The notes under the pieces were generated by a model. That model was not told the origin of the DNA and searched no databases. It worked only from the letters and a program-made list of their open reading frames with translations. 64,000 bases of DNA, taken from Mugil cephalus (Eukaryota; Chordata; Actinopteri; Mugiliformes; Mugilidae). Positions 47,161 to 58,500 of the stretch are shown here, in pieces (the first letter of the stretch is position 1; the number at the start of each line of letters is the position of its first letter). The position numbers and the translations under genes were made by a program. Location of the stretch: NCBI RefSeq assembly GCF_022458985.1, contig NC_061785.1, forward strand, positions 7,058,204-7,122,203, written 5' to 3'.

Positions 47161-48676
47161 ATATTATTTGATTATCTAAGTCCAGCAGTATCTACACAGA
47201 AAGGAACTCAAAGAAGAGATCAGTCTCTTTATGTGATAGTTTGTAACTGTGCCTGAGTAGGACATGACACACACACACACAAAAAAAATAAATCAATCCG
47301 CTAACTTTAATTCATGGTTTCGAACCTTAGACTAAGCTAACAAAGTGATTAGGCTCCATTATAGTTGTGTGTAACTGGGCTCATTTGCACGTGGTTGTCT
47401 GCTTTCAGCACCACAGCCTCTTCGCTAACACACTCCCAACAGATGGCCTCGTTTCCACCGGCATCTCGTACGGCCTTTGGGGACCCACTCAAATTTAATT
47501 CTTCCATTGGTTAAACCGCTGAACCAGGTCGACCAAGTTGCCCAAAGAGCACTAAACATTTAGTCAAGCTCCCGTGAGCTACAGCCTAATTAAACGTGGG
47601 ATGCAAATTATCCCTCAAAGAAATAACGCGGATTAAACAGAACAGGAAGTGGTCACACACAGACAGATGACCAGTTCTATGATGTTGCATATCCTCTGTA
47701 TTCGGTGGATGTGTGTTTTATCTGATCGGATTCTGCTGGACTGACTTGATTAAACTTTGCATATAGTTTATCTGCATTAAAGAGCACAGGTCTACAGGTT
47801 AGCTAAGCTATTTTACACCGATATCTTCGTCTTTGACTGTAGCGTTTATTACACCTTTGTTTAAATTCTTTGTCTGCACCCAAGACTAATTCCATTTTTC
47901 CAACGTGGTGCCGACTATGACCGTCCTCGCTGCCCATCAAATCTGGATTAAATCGATTAAACGTGCTGCCTGTTAGCTAAGAGTGAGCATGTCAACCACA
48001 TCTGTGTGTCCATGGGGACATAAAAACTAACTCGCACAGATTTGTTGGGTTTTTGGTAAGATAAGCTTTGATTTGTTACAGGTTAAATGAAAAAGTTAGG
48101 GCAGCTCCTAGAGAATGAATGAGATAAAATTTTGATTTACATCCATGTTTCTTTTCTTTGTGAAGGAAACCCTAAAGTATTTTTTACACTGGGGCAGAAT
48201 TCATTGCCAACTTTGCTGTTGTTCAAAATAAAAACGCGCATGGATTAGCTGCATCCCATTAGGATATAAATTACACCACATTACCACATTATTGCTTAAC
48301 TGGAAGACAGTGCATCAGAAACGTAGAGGTGACTTTTCCCAGCTCCTCTGGCCTGTGAACATTTTCAAACGTATCTAACCTTGGATGAATAGATGCTGAT
48401 GGGAGCGAGCTGCACTGTTAGCTTCTCTTCTGCTAATATTGCAATGTGCTTCTGGATTTCACCTGGGGACTGAATAGGCTCTCGGACAATTGCGGGGAAC
48501 CTGACGGAGTCAGTGTATAAAAATGCGGCCTTGTGATTGGCTCAGCAGCGATAGGGGCGGGGCCTATTGTGTACAGGAAGCTCAGATTGACAGGTCTTTT
48601 GTGCCGCTCCGTTTCAAACGGTGCTCTGTTGAGTTGACTGAAAGATAACGTCTTCTGCCTCCATTTATCTACTAAT

Positions 48677-48762
48677 TTACTAAAATACGTTGAATTCATG
48701 TTAGTGCGTATTTAAAGAAATTTAAATTTGTGGGGGGAAATTAAAAAATAAATAAATAAATA
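48677..48762 (+). repeat. Dispersed repeat, copy a
   Basis: 'Ttactaaaatacgttg...attcatgttagtg...gtatttaaagaa..tttaaattt' matches 53088-53165 closely in the same orientation. The fold-back element begins immediately after it. Confidence 0.7.
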
Positions 48763-48778
48763 AAAAAGTCTAATCAAC

Positions 48779-49620
48779 CAAAGATTTTGGTTTGTTTTTG
48801 GGTGATATGTTCTTTATTAAAGTAAGTATCCCATGAGAAACAAAAATAATAAACCCAGATTCTACAAAACTTAATGCAAAAGGAGCATTTGAGGTCAGCT
48901 GGTGGAAGAAATATGTCCCAGACTAAATTCCCATATGTGAAGGAGGTAAAGCTGGCGGGGAGCCTTGGCACAGACGACTCAGACTAAAAGCCTCTCAGTG
49001 ATGAGGCATCATTTTCTATTTGCATTTATCTGTAGGACATAAACTTGATTGAAGCTGACCACGTGTTGAAGACCTACGCTGTAAGACACCAACAACTTTA
49101 CCAAAATCCACCAAAGAGATGTAGCCTGGAAGGGTACCTACCATGATTGCTCCAATATCCTTATGAGAGCAAACGAGTTAGTTCACTCATCTTTATTTGT
49201 TTTTGGTGGAGGCAGGGAAATGTAAAAATGTGAACCAGCGTCTCCATTTGTGAGTCCTACCAGTTCCCCGAGTGGGACTGGAAAAAATCAGCTCAGCTTC
49301 AATCAAGTTTATGTCTGAAAGATAAGTACAAATAAAGACTCTTTATAAAAAAACAAAACAAAACAAAAAAACTGATTATCATTCATTATCATCACTGAGA
49401 GGCTTTTAGTCTGAGTTGTCTGTGCCAAGGCTCTCCGCCAGCTTTACCTCCTTCACATATGGGAATTTAGTCTGGGACATATTTCTTCCACCAGCTGACC
49501 TCAAATGCTCCTTTTGCATTAAGTTTGGTAGAATCTGTGTGTGTGATTTTATTTTTCTTTCTCATTGGATAATTTAATAAAGAACATTCTGTCACCTGGT
49601 ATATTTTGGGCAAAGATCCT
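48779..49620. mobile_element. Fold-back element with two long inverted arms
   Basis: The left arm (48779-49058) and the right arm (49293-49620) are inverted copies. Landmarks are 'cagattctac' / 'gtagaatctg', 'gcaaaaggagcatttgaggt' / 'acctcaaatgctccttttgc', 'ggcacagacgactcagacta' / 'tagtctgagttgtctgtgcc' and 'gacataaacttgattgaagc' / 'gcttcaatcaagtttatgtc'. The spacer is about 230 bp. No coding frame is seen. It may be a fold-back transposon or an inverted duplication. Confidence 0.8.
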
Positions 49621-50184
49621 AAAGTACCTTGTTAAATTACTGGTATGTTGTCAATGACAAAGACAAAAACATTAAATACGATGCAATAGACGAAGCTGGA
49701 GGAATAGATGACATGTTTCAAGCCTCATCAGACGACAAAAAACTAACCCCACTGCACCAAAACACTGTATTAAAACATATGCTGACTAAATGAATGAGAA
49801 TAGAAAGAAAGACTAGATGTGAATTATATATTTTAGTTCTCAAGCTTCATAATCATGGGTTCTTTATTCTATTTTCATAGCCACTGTATGGAAAAAAAAC
49901 ACCAAACGCCACCGTGCCGGTCACCTCACACCGCACGAGTCTGGCTGGTCCAGCCACGGGTTTATTGACAGAACATTAAGCTGGGTCATTGAGAGCCAGC
50001 GCTGGCGGCGACCGGAGCTTTCCCTGCGTGAGGAGCAGCTTGTGACAAGACTTGGCGTCGAGATCAATGGAGGAAGCCCACCTGGAGATGGATGACGGGG
50101 AGAACATTACTGCTAATAAGCGTCTGCCACACTGCAGACAGAGTCGGAGCTTTACCTGCTGGCTGCTATCGACTGGAGAGTGGA

Positions 50185-52195
50185 GCAGGTGAGGGGGGGT
50201 GGGGGTGGCGGAGCAGAGCTGTCCAGCCACAGCATCTCCTCTACGAGCACAGAGAAATGAGAAGCGGTGTCTGAACCTTAAGACGCTCACATGCATCTTT
50301 AATCAGTGATTATTTGATGGAAAGTTTGCATCCTGTCTCAACAAGTGACCGGTGAGCACGCTCTTAAAAACCCCATCGGCACAGCCGCTCTCACGACTAA
50401 CTGAACACGTGCGCATGGATCAAAAACAGCAGCCGATTAATTACAGCAAACATGTTACATGTTACATGATTCAGAGACCCCCGGCGCACTGATGAAGCCC
50501 TATTTGAAAATGAAAATGAGCCTGACATTTTCCCTCTCAAAGCCGAACAAGGAAAGAAACGAACCGTTGTCTTTGGATATTGACATTTAAGGCAGCGCCC
50601 CTTCCACTCCTCACAATCTTTCAATTAAGGCCGGGCTCTGTATTTTAGCTGTCTGTTTCCGCTCACAAAAGAAATTCGGATAATGGCCGTTCTGGCATTT
50701 ATGAGGAAACCGGCCGCGGTGAGAAGGGGGGAGCTACACTTACACGCCATCTTAGAGCCTAATTAGGCAAAGAGGTGAGGGCCCATTAGATGATACCCGG
50801 CTGTGTGGTATACTCAGAGGAGCTGAAGCTAGCGCCTTCCATGGAACCGGTCCCATTTGAGATAGATGTGGACACAAGTGCTCATATTGTTTTGACAGAA
50901 GCCTTCACGGTGAAATTCAGTTCCCGTGCGCTTCTGCTTCATACTCCAAGAAATGAGTCAGAGGAAGTTAGGAGGAATGTGAAGCATCTGGGACAGCAAC
51001 AATATTATCATTTGAAAACACTGACGTGACTTAATCACACTGTTGCATATCACAACAGTTAAAGGCAAACTTCACGTGCTACGCTCTAATGAGGGTCTGC
51101 CACATGACAACGTGACAACTATTCATCTTGAGGGTTGACTGCTTCTAATCTCTTTTCGTATTTACTCCCCTCTTCGGCGCAGGCGCTCGCGGGTTTCTAA
51201 ACAATAATACATCCCCGGGCTGCATATCAGCCGGCGAGCTACACGAGCCGCAGCTATACTGTAAACGTAGTCCCTAAACAGTGTTGGCAACGCATGATTC
51301 ATTCTGCAATTGGAAGATCAATAACCAATTTGAAGATGACCCGGCGGAGAGGGTCCAGATTGCGAGGCCGCGCTTCGATGTGCGGCGTAAATCTCGGGTG
51401 GTGGATGTGTGTCGAGGGGTAGGGGGGTGGAGGGGGGGGGCCCTGCCACAGCTCCTGCTCGGGGGGGGGGGGGTGATTTATGCCTAGCCGCCCTGCGACA
51501 GGTCCAGCGTCAGCTAGGATCTCATCGAACAGCCGCGGCTAATTTGAGCGGCCTCGGAGAAAGAGGTTTTCTGAATGAAATAGAGGGGGAGCGGTTAGCG
51601 AAAGGGTCGGGGTGTGACCAGGAAAAGTGGAGAAAGTCGTGATCGGTGGAGAGGAGGAGAGGGAAAAAAAACAAAAAGAACTCAAGCGTCCTTAATCATC
51701 ATAATCATTATCATAAGCACAGTGTGCAGCTCACAACAACAAAAACGCCTGAAGCCATTGAGTGCACTTAATAGATTTGAGCAGATAAACAAAAAGGATG
51801 TAGAGGGGGGGGGGGATGCAGGCTCAGGCAGTGGAAGGTAAATGGTTGTGCCAGGCCATCGTCTGAAGAGTAGACTCAATCATCCACAAAAGCCTTGCGA
51901 AGAGACAAACGCTTAAATGCTCTCCCTACATCGGAGTAACAACGGGCCGTCCGCCTGCATGGCCTCCCAATTCAGCGTGAGAGCCGGTTGCGTAAGCGGC
52001 GACTGTGAAAGGATCCAAGGCGACAAGGGGGGAGGGGGGGGGGAAGTTAGATGGAAGGAACTCATTAGGAGAGCTCCTCGCAAACCCCATCTCCGTAATG
52101 CTTGGCCATGAGCTCTGAGGGATATCTCACAGCGTTCGACAAGTGAAAACCGCCACCAGGCCGCAAATGGCTCGACTGTCACGGGGGGGCAAATA
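50185..52195 (+). other. Region with repeated poly-G runs
   Basis: Pure or nearly pure G runs of 7 to 14 bases occur at about 50191-50205, 51420-51441, 51462-51474, 51807-51815, 52027-52042 and 52183-52189, all on the + strand. Closely spaced runs can form G-quadruplexes. The cause of the clustering is unknown; sequencing or assembly error in homopolymers is possible. Confidence 0.55.
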
Positions 52196-52924
52196 AAAAG
52201 GCATGAGCTTCGGATGCACGCGGGCTTCGCGGGTTTTAGTCATGTGAGACACCGTTCGGAAAAAAAGGCAACTCTCTAACAGCTCCCTGACGGATCCGCT
52301 CGGCCCGCCAGGCCAGATGTGAGATGGAGGGATGGTTAGGAAAAAGACTGTGAGGAAGAGGAGTTTAAAAAGGAAAAAAAAAAGTGTGCTTCATTAAGTG
52401 CGCAGCTCCCAGGTGGCCATTTGTCCCAGCAGCTTTGTCCCTGTGGAGAAAAAAGCTGTGGAGGGGTGGAGAGGAGGCGAACAGGGGGCAGCACCCCCCC
52501 CCGAGCCCACAGCTGCCGGTAACTCCATCGCTCTCAAGACTCCAGTAACTGAACCATGCGTCGTCACGGAGCAGCGCGCTCACCTCCTGCCAATTACAGT
52601 GACCCATTAGGAAGAGTCGCTTCAACAGATGGGAGAACTGAGGTGTGCTCACTTGTTTGGAGGAAGAAAAAAAAAAAAAAAAAAGGACAATTTTGACGCT
52701 GATGAGCTTTAGGTCTTTCGTCAACAGGGACTGGAGGAAAGTTTTTCTGCTCAAAGTAAAAGTCTTACAGCCATGCTGGCATTTAGGTGTAAAAAAACAG
52801 AAAACAAAAAACATTACAAAGTGCTTCATAAAATCCCAAAAATCTGCATAAAATAAAATAAAATACACAAAAATACAGCAATTTAAAAGAGATCACAGAG
52901 TCAGCTGACCTGGGTTCCTCTAGA

Positions 52925-53560
52925 ACAGGGTTCTTCAACGTTTTTCAGGCCAAGGACCCACAAACATAAGTAGGGACCCCCTACATACTATATGTGTTCT
53001 ATATTAAACTTGGCCTAGTGTTATTTATAGATATACATTACTATCATCATTTTGCATTCAGTATTAAACAATCCTTCAACACTTTACTAAAATATGTTGG
53101 ATTCATGTTAATGTGTATTTAAAGAAGTTTAAATTTGAGGGGCGGAATTAAAAAATAAATATATATCAGCATATATATCAAAGATTTTTCAACCTCTATG
53201 CAGTATCTCTGCAGACTCCCTGAGGAAGATCTATGATCTAGAAGGTCCTTCCACAGCTGTGGGTCCCCGACTGCAAACGCCCCGCCACCTTTTGTTTTCA
53301 GCCGAGCCCCTGGAACAGACAGTCGAGCTCTGCCCAAGAATCTCTAGGTACATGCCCCTTGTCCATATGGTGCTAAAAGGTCAGTGATAAAGCCCAGGGC
53401 ACGGCCTTTAAAAGCTTTAAAAGCAAACGGTAAGACCTTAAAATCGATCCTAAAACAGACCGGGAGTCAGTGAAGATCTACTAAACCTGGTGTGATATCA
53501 TCCCTTTTCCTGGCCCTAGTTAAAAGTCGGGAGGTTGAAGTTTGGACCATTTTAAGTCAT
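52925..53560. repeat. Degenerate interspersed repeats, including copy b of the dispersed repeat
   Basis: 52925-53165 carries 'gttcttcaacgtttttcaggccaaggaccc' in spaced form and, at 53088-53165, the second copy of the repeat at 48677. 53260-53520 carries 'cttaaaatcgatcctaaaacag..cgggagtcagtgaag', the wording of a common fish retroelement tail. Families are not assigned. Confidence 0.5.
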
Positions 53561-53950
53561 GAAACTGATTTATTGTTGAAACAGGTAAAAAAAAAAAAGG
53601 CTACAACAATAATCCAGACACAATGAAATGAAAGCATGTAAAATAGTTTTCCTCAGATGGTAAAAACAAGTTTGAACTTACAAAATGTTCCTCGAACGGC
53701 AGAACCCACGGTCTCCCTGCAGAACTTTGCCAATGCCATGGTGCTATATTGCCCAAAACCACTTAATGTGGGACACAAAACTTGGATCATAATCAAACCA
53801 GATGAAGACCAGAAGTCCAAAGACAAGCTACTGTAATGTTAATATTGGTTAACGTACAATGGGAGGGTCAGAACAGGACCAAGGAACAATGGAAGAATCG
53901 AGATCACGTTCTTCACTTACCTCTGGAAGCCAAAAGTCAGGGTGATGCAT

Positions 53951-54230
53951 TAGGGAAATGTTCTGATTGATCTTGTTGCAGATGATGTGCACTAATCATG
54001 TGAATGGTATTCCCCGATGGAAGTGGCTTCTTTTTACCAGAACGGTTTGTGTTTGAGGAACACAAAAAAGTTCACTTGGTCTGCAAAATACCCCAGATTT
54101 TGATCCAATCGAGCATCTGTGGGATGTTCTGGGCCTAGCGCCTAGCATTCACTTAGCCTCCAAACGTTTTTCAAAAAGCCACTTTTAAATATCGACACCG
54201 TACACAACAACCCGAACCGGCATAATATTA
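53951..54230 (+). repeat. Tc1-like element remnant with transposase trace
   Basis: Within it 'ccagattttgatccaatcga' and 'gcatctgtgggatgttctgg' read P-D-F-D-P-I-E-H-L-W-D-V-L, the C-terminal signature of Tc1-like transposases (NPIEHLW). It supports a Tc1/mariner origin for the MITE family. The frame is broken on both sides. Confidence 0.7.
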
Positions 54231-56248
54231 ATAAAGGAGTTCCGTGACTGACCTTCCCACGCTAGCGAAGCGTGCGACAGCTGAAACGAAAACAGCACCA
54301 CGGGGAATGAGCACGACGTGATCAACGAACGCATTAAGCCACATCGTTCTCAAGGGAGTTCCCCTGTGATATAAACTTAATCCAATCACTAAGAGGCGTT
54401 ATGAGAAATAAGACATCAGCTACTTTAAGGGCCACACAGCTGTGAAGTAATGCGCCGTGGAAGCTCTTCGCTAATTCTTCGTTCAAATATCGCACATTCT
54501 CATTTGTGTTTATTTACTTCCATTGGGCTGTGGAGGTAAATGAAGAAGGAGGAGGAGGAAGAGGAGGAGGGATAAGCAAGCTGGAGCTGTAAAGTAATGG
54601 TTCCTTGTTTAATGAGCGGCCGGGGAGCGCAATATCTGGTGACAGAGAGAATCCCTCTGCCGAGCCTCTGTCACATGGGAAGGACTCATCCTAAATCTCG
54701 CTCTTATTGCGACGAGCAGCGCGACAATATCTCACTCTGGAGACAGAACTTCCGAGTTTTTATGGCTGCTCAGGTAATTGAACAGCAGGAGGGGGAAAAA
54801 GGTCTAATCCACTTATCCGTAAAGGAAGTGCGCCCAAACCAAATGACTGGTGAATTGATATTAAGATTCTTCACCCGATCTCTGGTGCCTTTAACTCTCA
54901 GTAATTTGTCAATGAGACACATTAGTGAACCAGCGGCGCTCGGCAACGGAGCGATGGCGTTACTTAGGCTACATACGTTCTGGTGTAAATAAGCCTGTCA
55001 GTTTAGCCACTAGTTCATATGTAATAGAGGACAGGGTTGAGGGATGATAGCGGAGCCGCTTTATGGCCCCTCAAGCCACACTTGTCAAGGAAAGTGGTGA
55101 GACGAGACAGCTCAGATGCACACGACAAATAGGCTTTGTCTCCGTAGTTTACAATTACCCAACACAGAGACAAACAATATAGCATTTTCAGTCTCTGGAC
55201 TCACTCTGAAGTCTCAGCTGGCAGGCGCTGGCTGCTGCTCCAACCAGTGAGGAGGCAAATTAAAAATATTTTCAGCCAACGTAGTGTAAATCCACTATGT
55301 CTAATCAGAATATATTGTGTGTTGTAAACATTTTGAAGGGATAATTAGGGTATAATTTGATGAGTGACGGACCACAACATGCTCTGTGAGGTCACGCCGG
55401 TGTTAACCTTTGAGCTTTGTCCGACAAAATCTAATCATGTCATCGTCCATGAGCTCAAGTGAGTGTTTGCCCCTAATGCACATCCTTGCTAGCCTGACGT
55501 AGCCAATTCTTATCACATTAGGAGTCTGTTAACGCGCCATTTTTATTTAATTAGGGGACATTTTCCAACTAACAGAAAAAAAATACCATTTCACACATAT
55601 GGACAGTCCTTCAACAAATCAGAGGCATCAGTGAAAGTAGCACGGTTCGCATGGTTCGAAACTGCTCTTGGATGGTTCATCTATCTTTATATACAGTCAC
55701 TGAAGCGGCGGCATAAAAACAAACCGGATATACTTGTAAATGCACCTAATTTAAGACTTTAATCATGACTAAAACGTGAACTAGAGTGCAAAAGATAAAA
55801 GAATCTTTCTATGCACGACCCCCCCTCCTCTCCGATTTATTAGAGTTGCTATCACATTAATGTGTCCCATTTATGTTTTGATTAAAAAGGATGTTTCTTT
55901 AAGCACTGGAGGGCTTTCACAGAAGAAATCCAATTAATGCTGGGTAAAAAGGCCCAGCAGGGACTCACGTTTTAACCAGGAAGTCCTCAGCCTCCTGTAC
56001 AGCCTCACCGGCGAATCAACTTACACATAATAAGGGTGGTTTCGTAATTTAGCTGTGGGTAATCGTGATTTATGCCTTTCTCGTTCAACTTCCGGCAAAG
56101 GCATCTCTGCGTTGTGTGCTGCCGCCGCAACAGTGACAGCTCCATAACAAGCCTGGTGCATGGCAGAGCCTAGAGGGTCACTCTGCTAGCGCTCCTCTGA
56201 AAAGCACTGAAAGCGCACGCAGACAGCTCCCTCCTCTCTATGGACGGA

Positions 56249-56270
56249 CACACACACACACACACACACA
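56249..56270 (+). repeat. (CA)n microsatellite
   Basis: About eleven CA units. Confidence 0.85.
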
Positions 56271-56520
56271 GTCAACCTGTGACACGTGACAGGCCCTCGC
56301 CTCAAGTCGCTCTATTCCCCGTGGTCCGCTGTCAGACTCTTCACATACATGCACAAAACAACACATCAAGCGCTTTGACGTGTTTAGAAAAGATGCCGTC
56401 GTTCTCTTTCGTGGATTAGCTGCTTCTCAGAGCGCATGGTGGCCTCGTCCAGCCGAACAAAGGAATAAAAGGAAGCGTTTCATTGGATGCAATGTGAGTA
56501 TATATCCCCCGAGAGCAGCC

Positions 56521-56987
56521 TGGCATAACTTTATGACCACTGACAGGAGAAGTAAATGGCATCGATCATCATGTGACAGTAAAATGTTCTGTTGGGGAAC
56601 CTTTGGACCTGGCATTCGAGGGGATGCTACTTACGATAAGAGAATACTTTATATATAATACTTAGACATGTAGCTCCCACCTAGACCAGACCAGACACCC
56701 CCACCCCTTAGCAATGGCACTCCTTGATGGCAGCAACTCCAAAAACATGACGAACAGGGCAAGGTGTTGACCTGACCTCCAAATTCACTAGATTTCAAAA
56801 TGGTCAAGTATCTGTTGGACGATCCACAGAGGCCCCCCACCACACAACCCATAGTACCCACTAAGGACAGCACTCGACCCCCTCAGAAGGCCCATGTCCA
56901 TTCTCTAATGGGTCACAACTGTTTTAGAGGCACAAGGGAGACCTACACAATATTAGGAAGGTGGTCATAATGTTATGCCGGATCGGT
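56521..56987 (+). repeat. Tc1-like MITE copy 6 (near full length)
   Basis: About 467 bp, from 'tggcataactttatgaccac' to the intact right end 'ggtggtcataatgttatgcc' + 'ggatcgg'. It keeps 'aaggtgttgacctgacctcc', 'gatccacagaggcccc' and 'caatattaggaaggtgg'. A short insertion sits near 56625-56660. Confidence 0.82.
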
Positions 56988-57088
56988 AAACCTAGAAAAT
57001 GTGTTTTTTTTTCAGAAATACTAGATCAGACACTGTATAATGCCAGACATCTAATAAAAACACAAAGAATGTATTTATTGTAGCTTGA

Positions 57089-57118
57089 CTAACCCTAACC
57101 TATGACCCTAACCCTAGG
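57089..57118 (-). repeat. Short telomere-like repeat
   Basis: Imperfect CTAACCCTAACC ... CCCTAACCCTAG, about four units of the vertebrate telomere repeat in reverse orientation. Too short to argue for a former chromosome end. Confidence 0.5.
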
Positions 57119-57639
57119 GAAAAAGTAAAAACCCCAAAAACGTCTTTAATTTACAATAATATAAAATGAACTGATCAACAAATCCCCACACTTGAGACTC
57201 TAGAGTCAATTAATCAATTAACTAAATCTAAAAAGTAAAATATAACCCAACTTACTCTCTGTACTTTGTTTTCTCCCTAACGGCTGCGTGACTTCTTCGC
57301 CATGTGTTGCAAACTAATCATATCCTGAAAATGATCAAGGCCCAAAAACCAGTAAAATGTCTCCTTTGAAATGTTTGGGAAGCATCTGGCAGCTTTGAAA
57401 CCCACAGAGAAACATCTGTCTGATGTGGAAACAAACCCGAAGTATCCTAAAAATCACCACATACGCGTCCATCAATATGTTCCTTTGCACATAACATTTA
57501 AAATGGTTTTAAAGCGAATATAAAATGCTGCGTTTCATTGTCTCTAATAAGTATCACTTTGAAATTCTTTGCCAGGGAAGGGAATATTTTTTCTTTTTTC
57601 TTTTGGAAATTATGATCGGTGTTGCGCGGACACGGAACA

Positions 57640-58500
57640 GATGGTGTTATGTACCTCGTGGGTGAGAGGAGCAACAAGTGTGCAATTAAATGCCTGAAGA
57701 GACGCTTCGGTGGAAAACACATAAACTCTGGAAAGCAAACCGATCCGGCCGTACACCGCTAAAATTATTAGCTCCTACCTGGCGCATTTGGAGAGTTCAA
57801 TTTGATGTCTAGAGATCCTAATACGTGGCGAAAGCGAGATCAGCGCGCATGCATTAAAGCTAATGAACAGTTCATGCGGTATCACATGGTCAGCAATATG
57901 CGGAGTGGCCTTAATTTAACAGTTTTGCATACAATCTTAGAGCCACTCATCTTTCCGCGATTGCCCATCCGACAGTTTATTGCTGAGGTTGTAAATTCCG
58001 TAAAGAAAAATAAAGTTAGAATTTGGGTTTCCATTGAGAAGAAATGAGAAATTATGCAACATAAGCTAGGCCTTACACGCACGTACATCCTTCAAGAGCT
58101 TCGACGCCGGTTGCCGCGGCAATCAGACTACACTCCTGACGCCGGCGTGCGAGCGGAGAGAGCGGCCTCGCTCCATATTTCATTCAAGCTGAGTCGGTAT
58201 CAATCACATGACGCCGCAGTGATAGATAGGCAATCTAATAACACTAGGAGCAAAAATAACTTCACTCGCTCAATCCTTGACCTTACAGAGCGAGCAGTCA
58301 GTTTGGTTAAAAGCCACGGCTATCACATAAAAATGGATTTTCCTTTGGGATCAATTGCGGGGGGAAACATTTGAACTAAAATGGCCATAGAAAGCTGTCG
58401 CCGATAAATAACTGCTGTTGTCATGGATTCATACATCGCCTCCGCATCCTTTAAAGCAGCCCATACTTAAAGAGTATTCTGGACTGCAGGCGATTTAACC
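57640..58500. other. Possible conserved non-coding element block
   Basis: About 860 bp free of simple repeats and of the repeat families seen elsewhere, with even composition and two successive open frames (57802-58047 and 58054-58374) that show no domain, hydrophobic pattern or splice context. Such unbiased DNA in a desert is typical of deeply conserved enhancers. This is inference only. Confidence 0.35.

Noticed and set aside
47404-47412. TTCAGCACC, a perfect RE1 left half downstream of chat
   Set aside because: No right half follows at canonical or expanded spacing, and a 9-mer occurs by chance.
52478-52492. CTCF-like word CGAACAGGGGGCAGC
   Set aside because: Two mismatches to the core, and it lies in a G-rich patch where such words arise easily.
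54597-54992. 131 aa open frame in the gene desert
   Set aside because: No recognisable domain, no splice partners and no codon pattern that I can support; more likely non-coding.
57089-57118. Telomere-like CCCTAA units as a chromosome fusion scar
   Set aside because: Only about four imperfect units; too short to support a fusion.
58054-58374. 106 aa open frame, just after another of 81 aa
   Set aside because: No domain or family resemblance; I prefer a conserved non-coding explanation.
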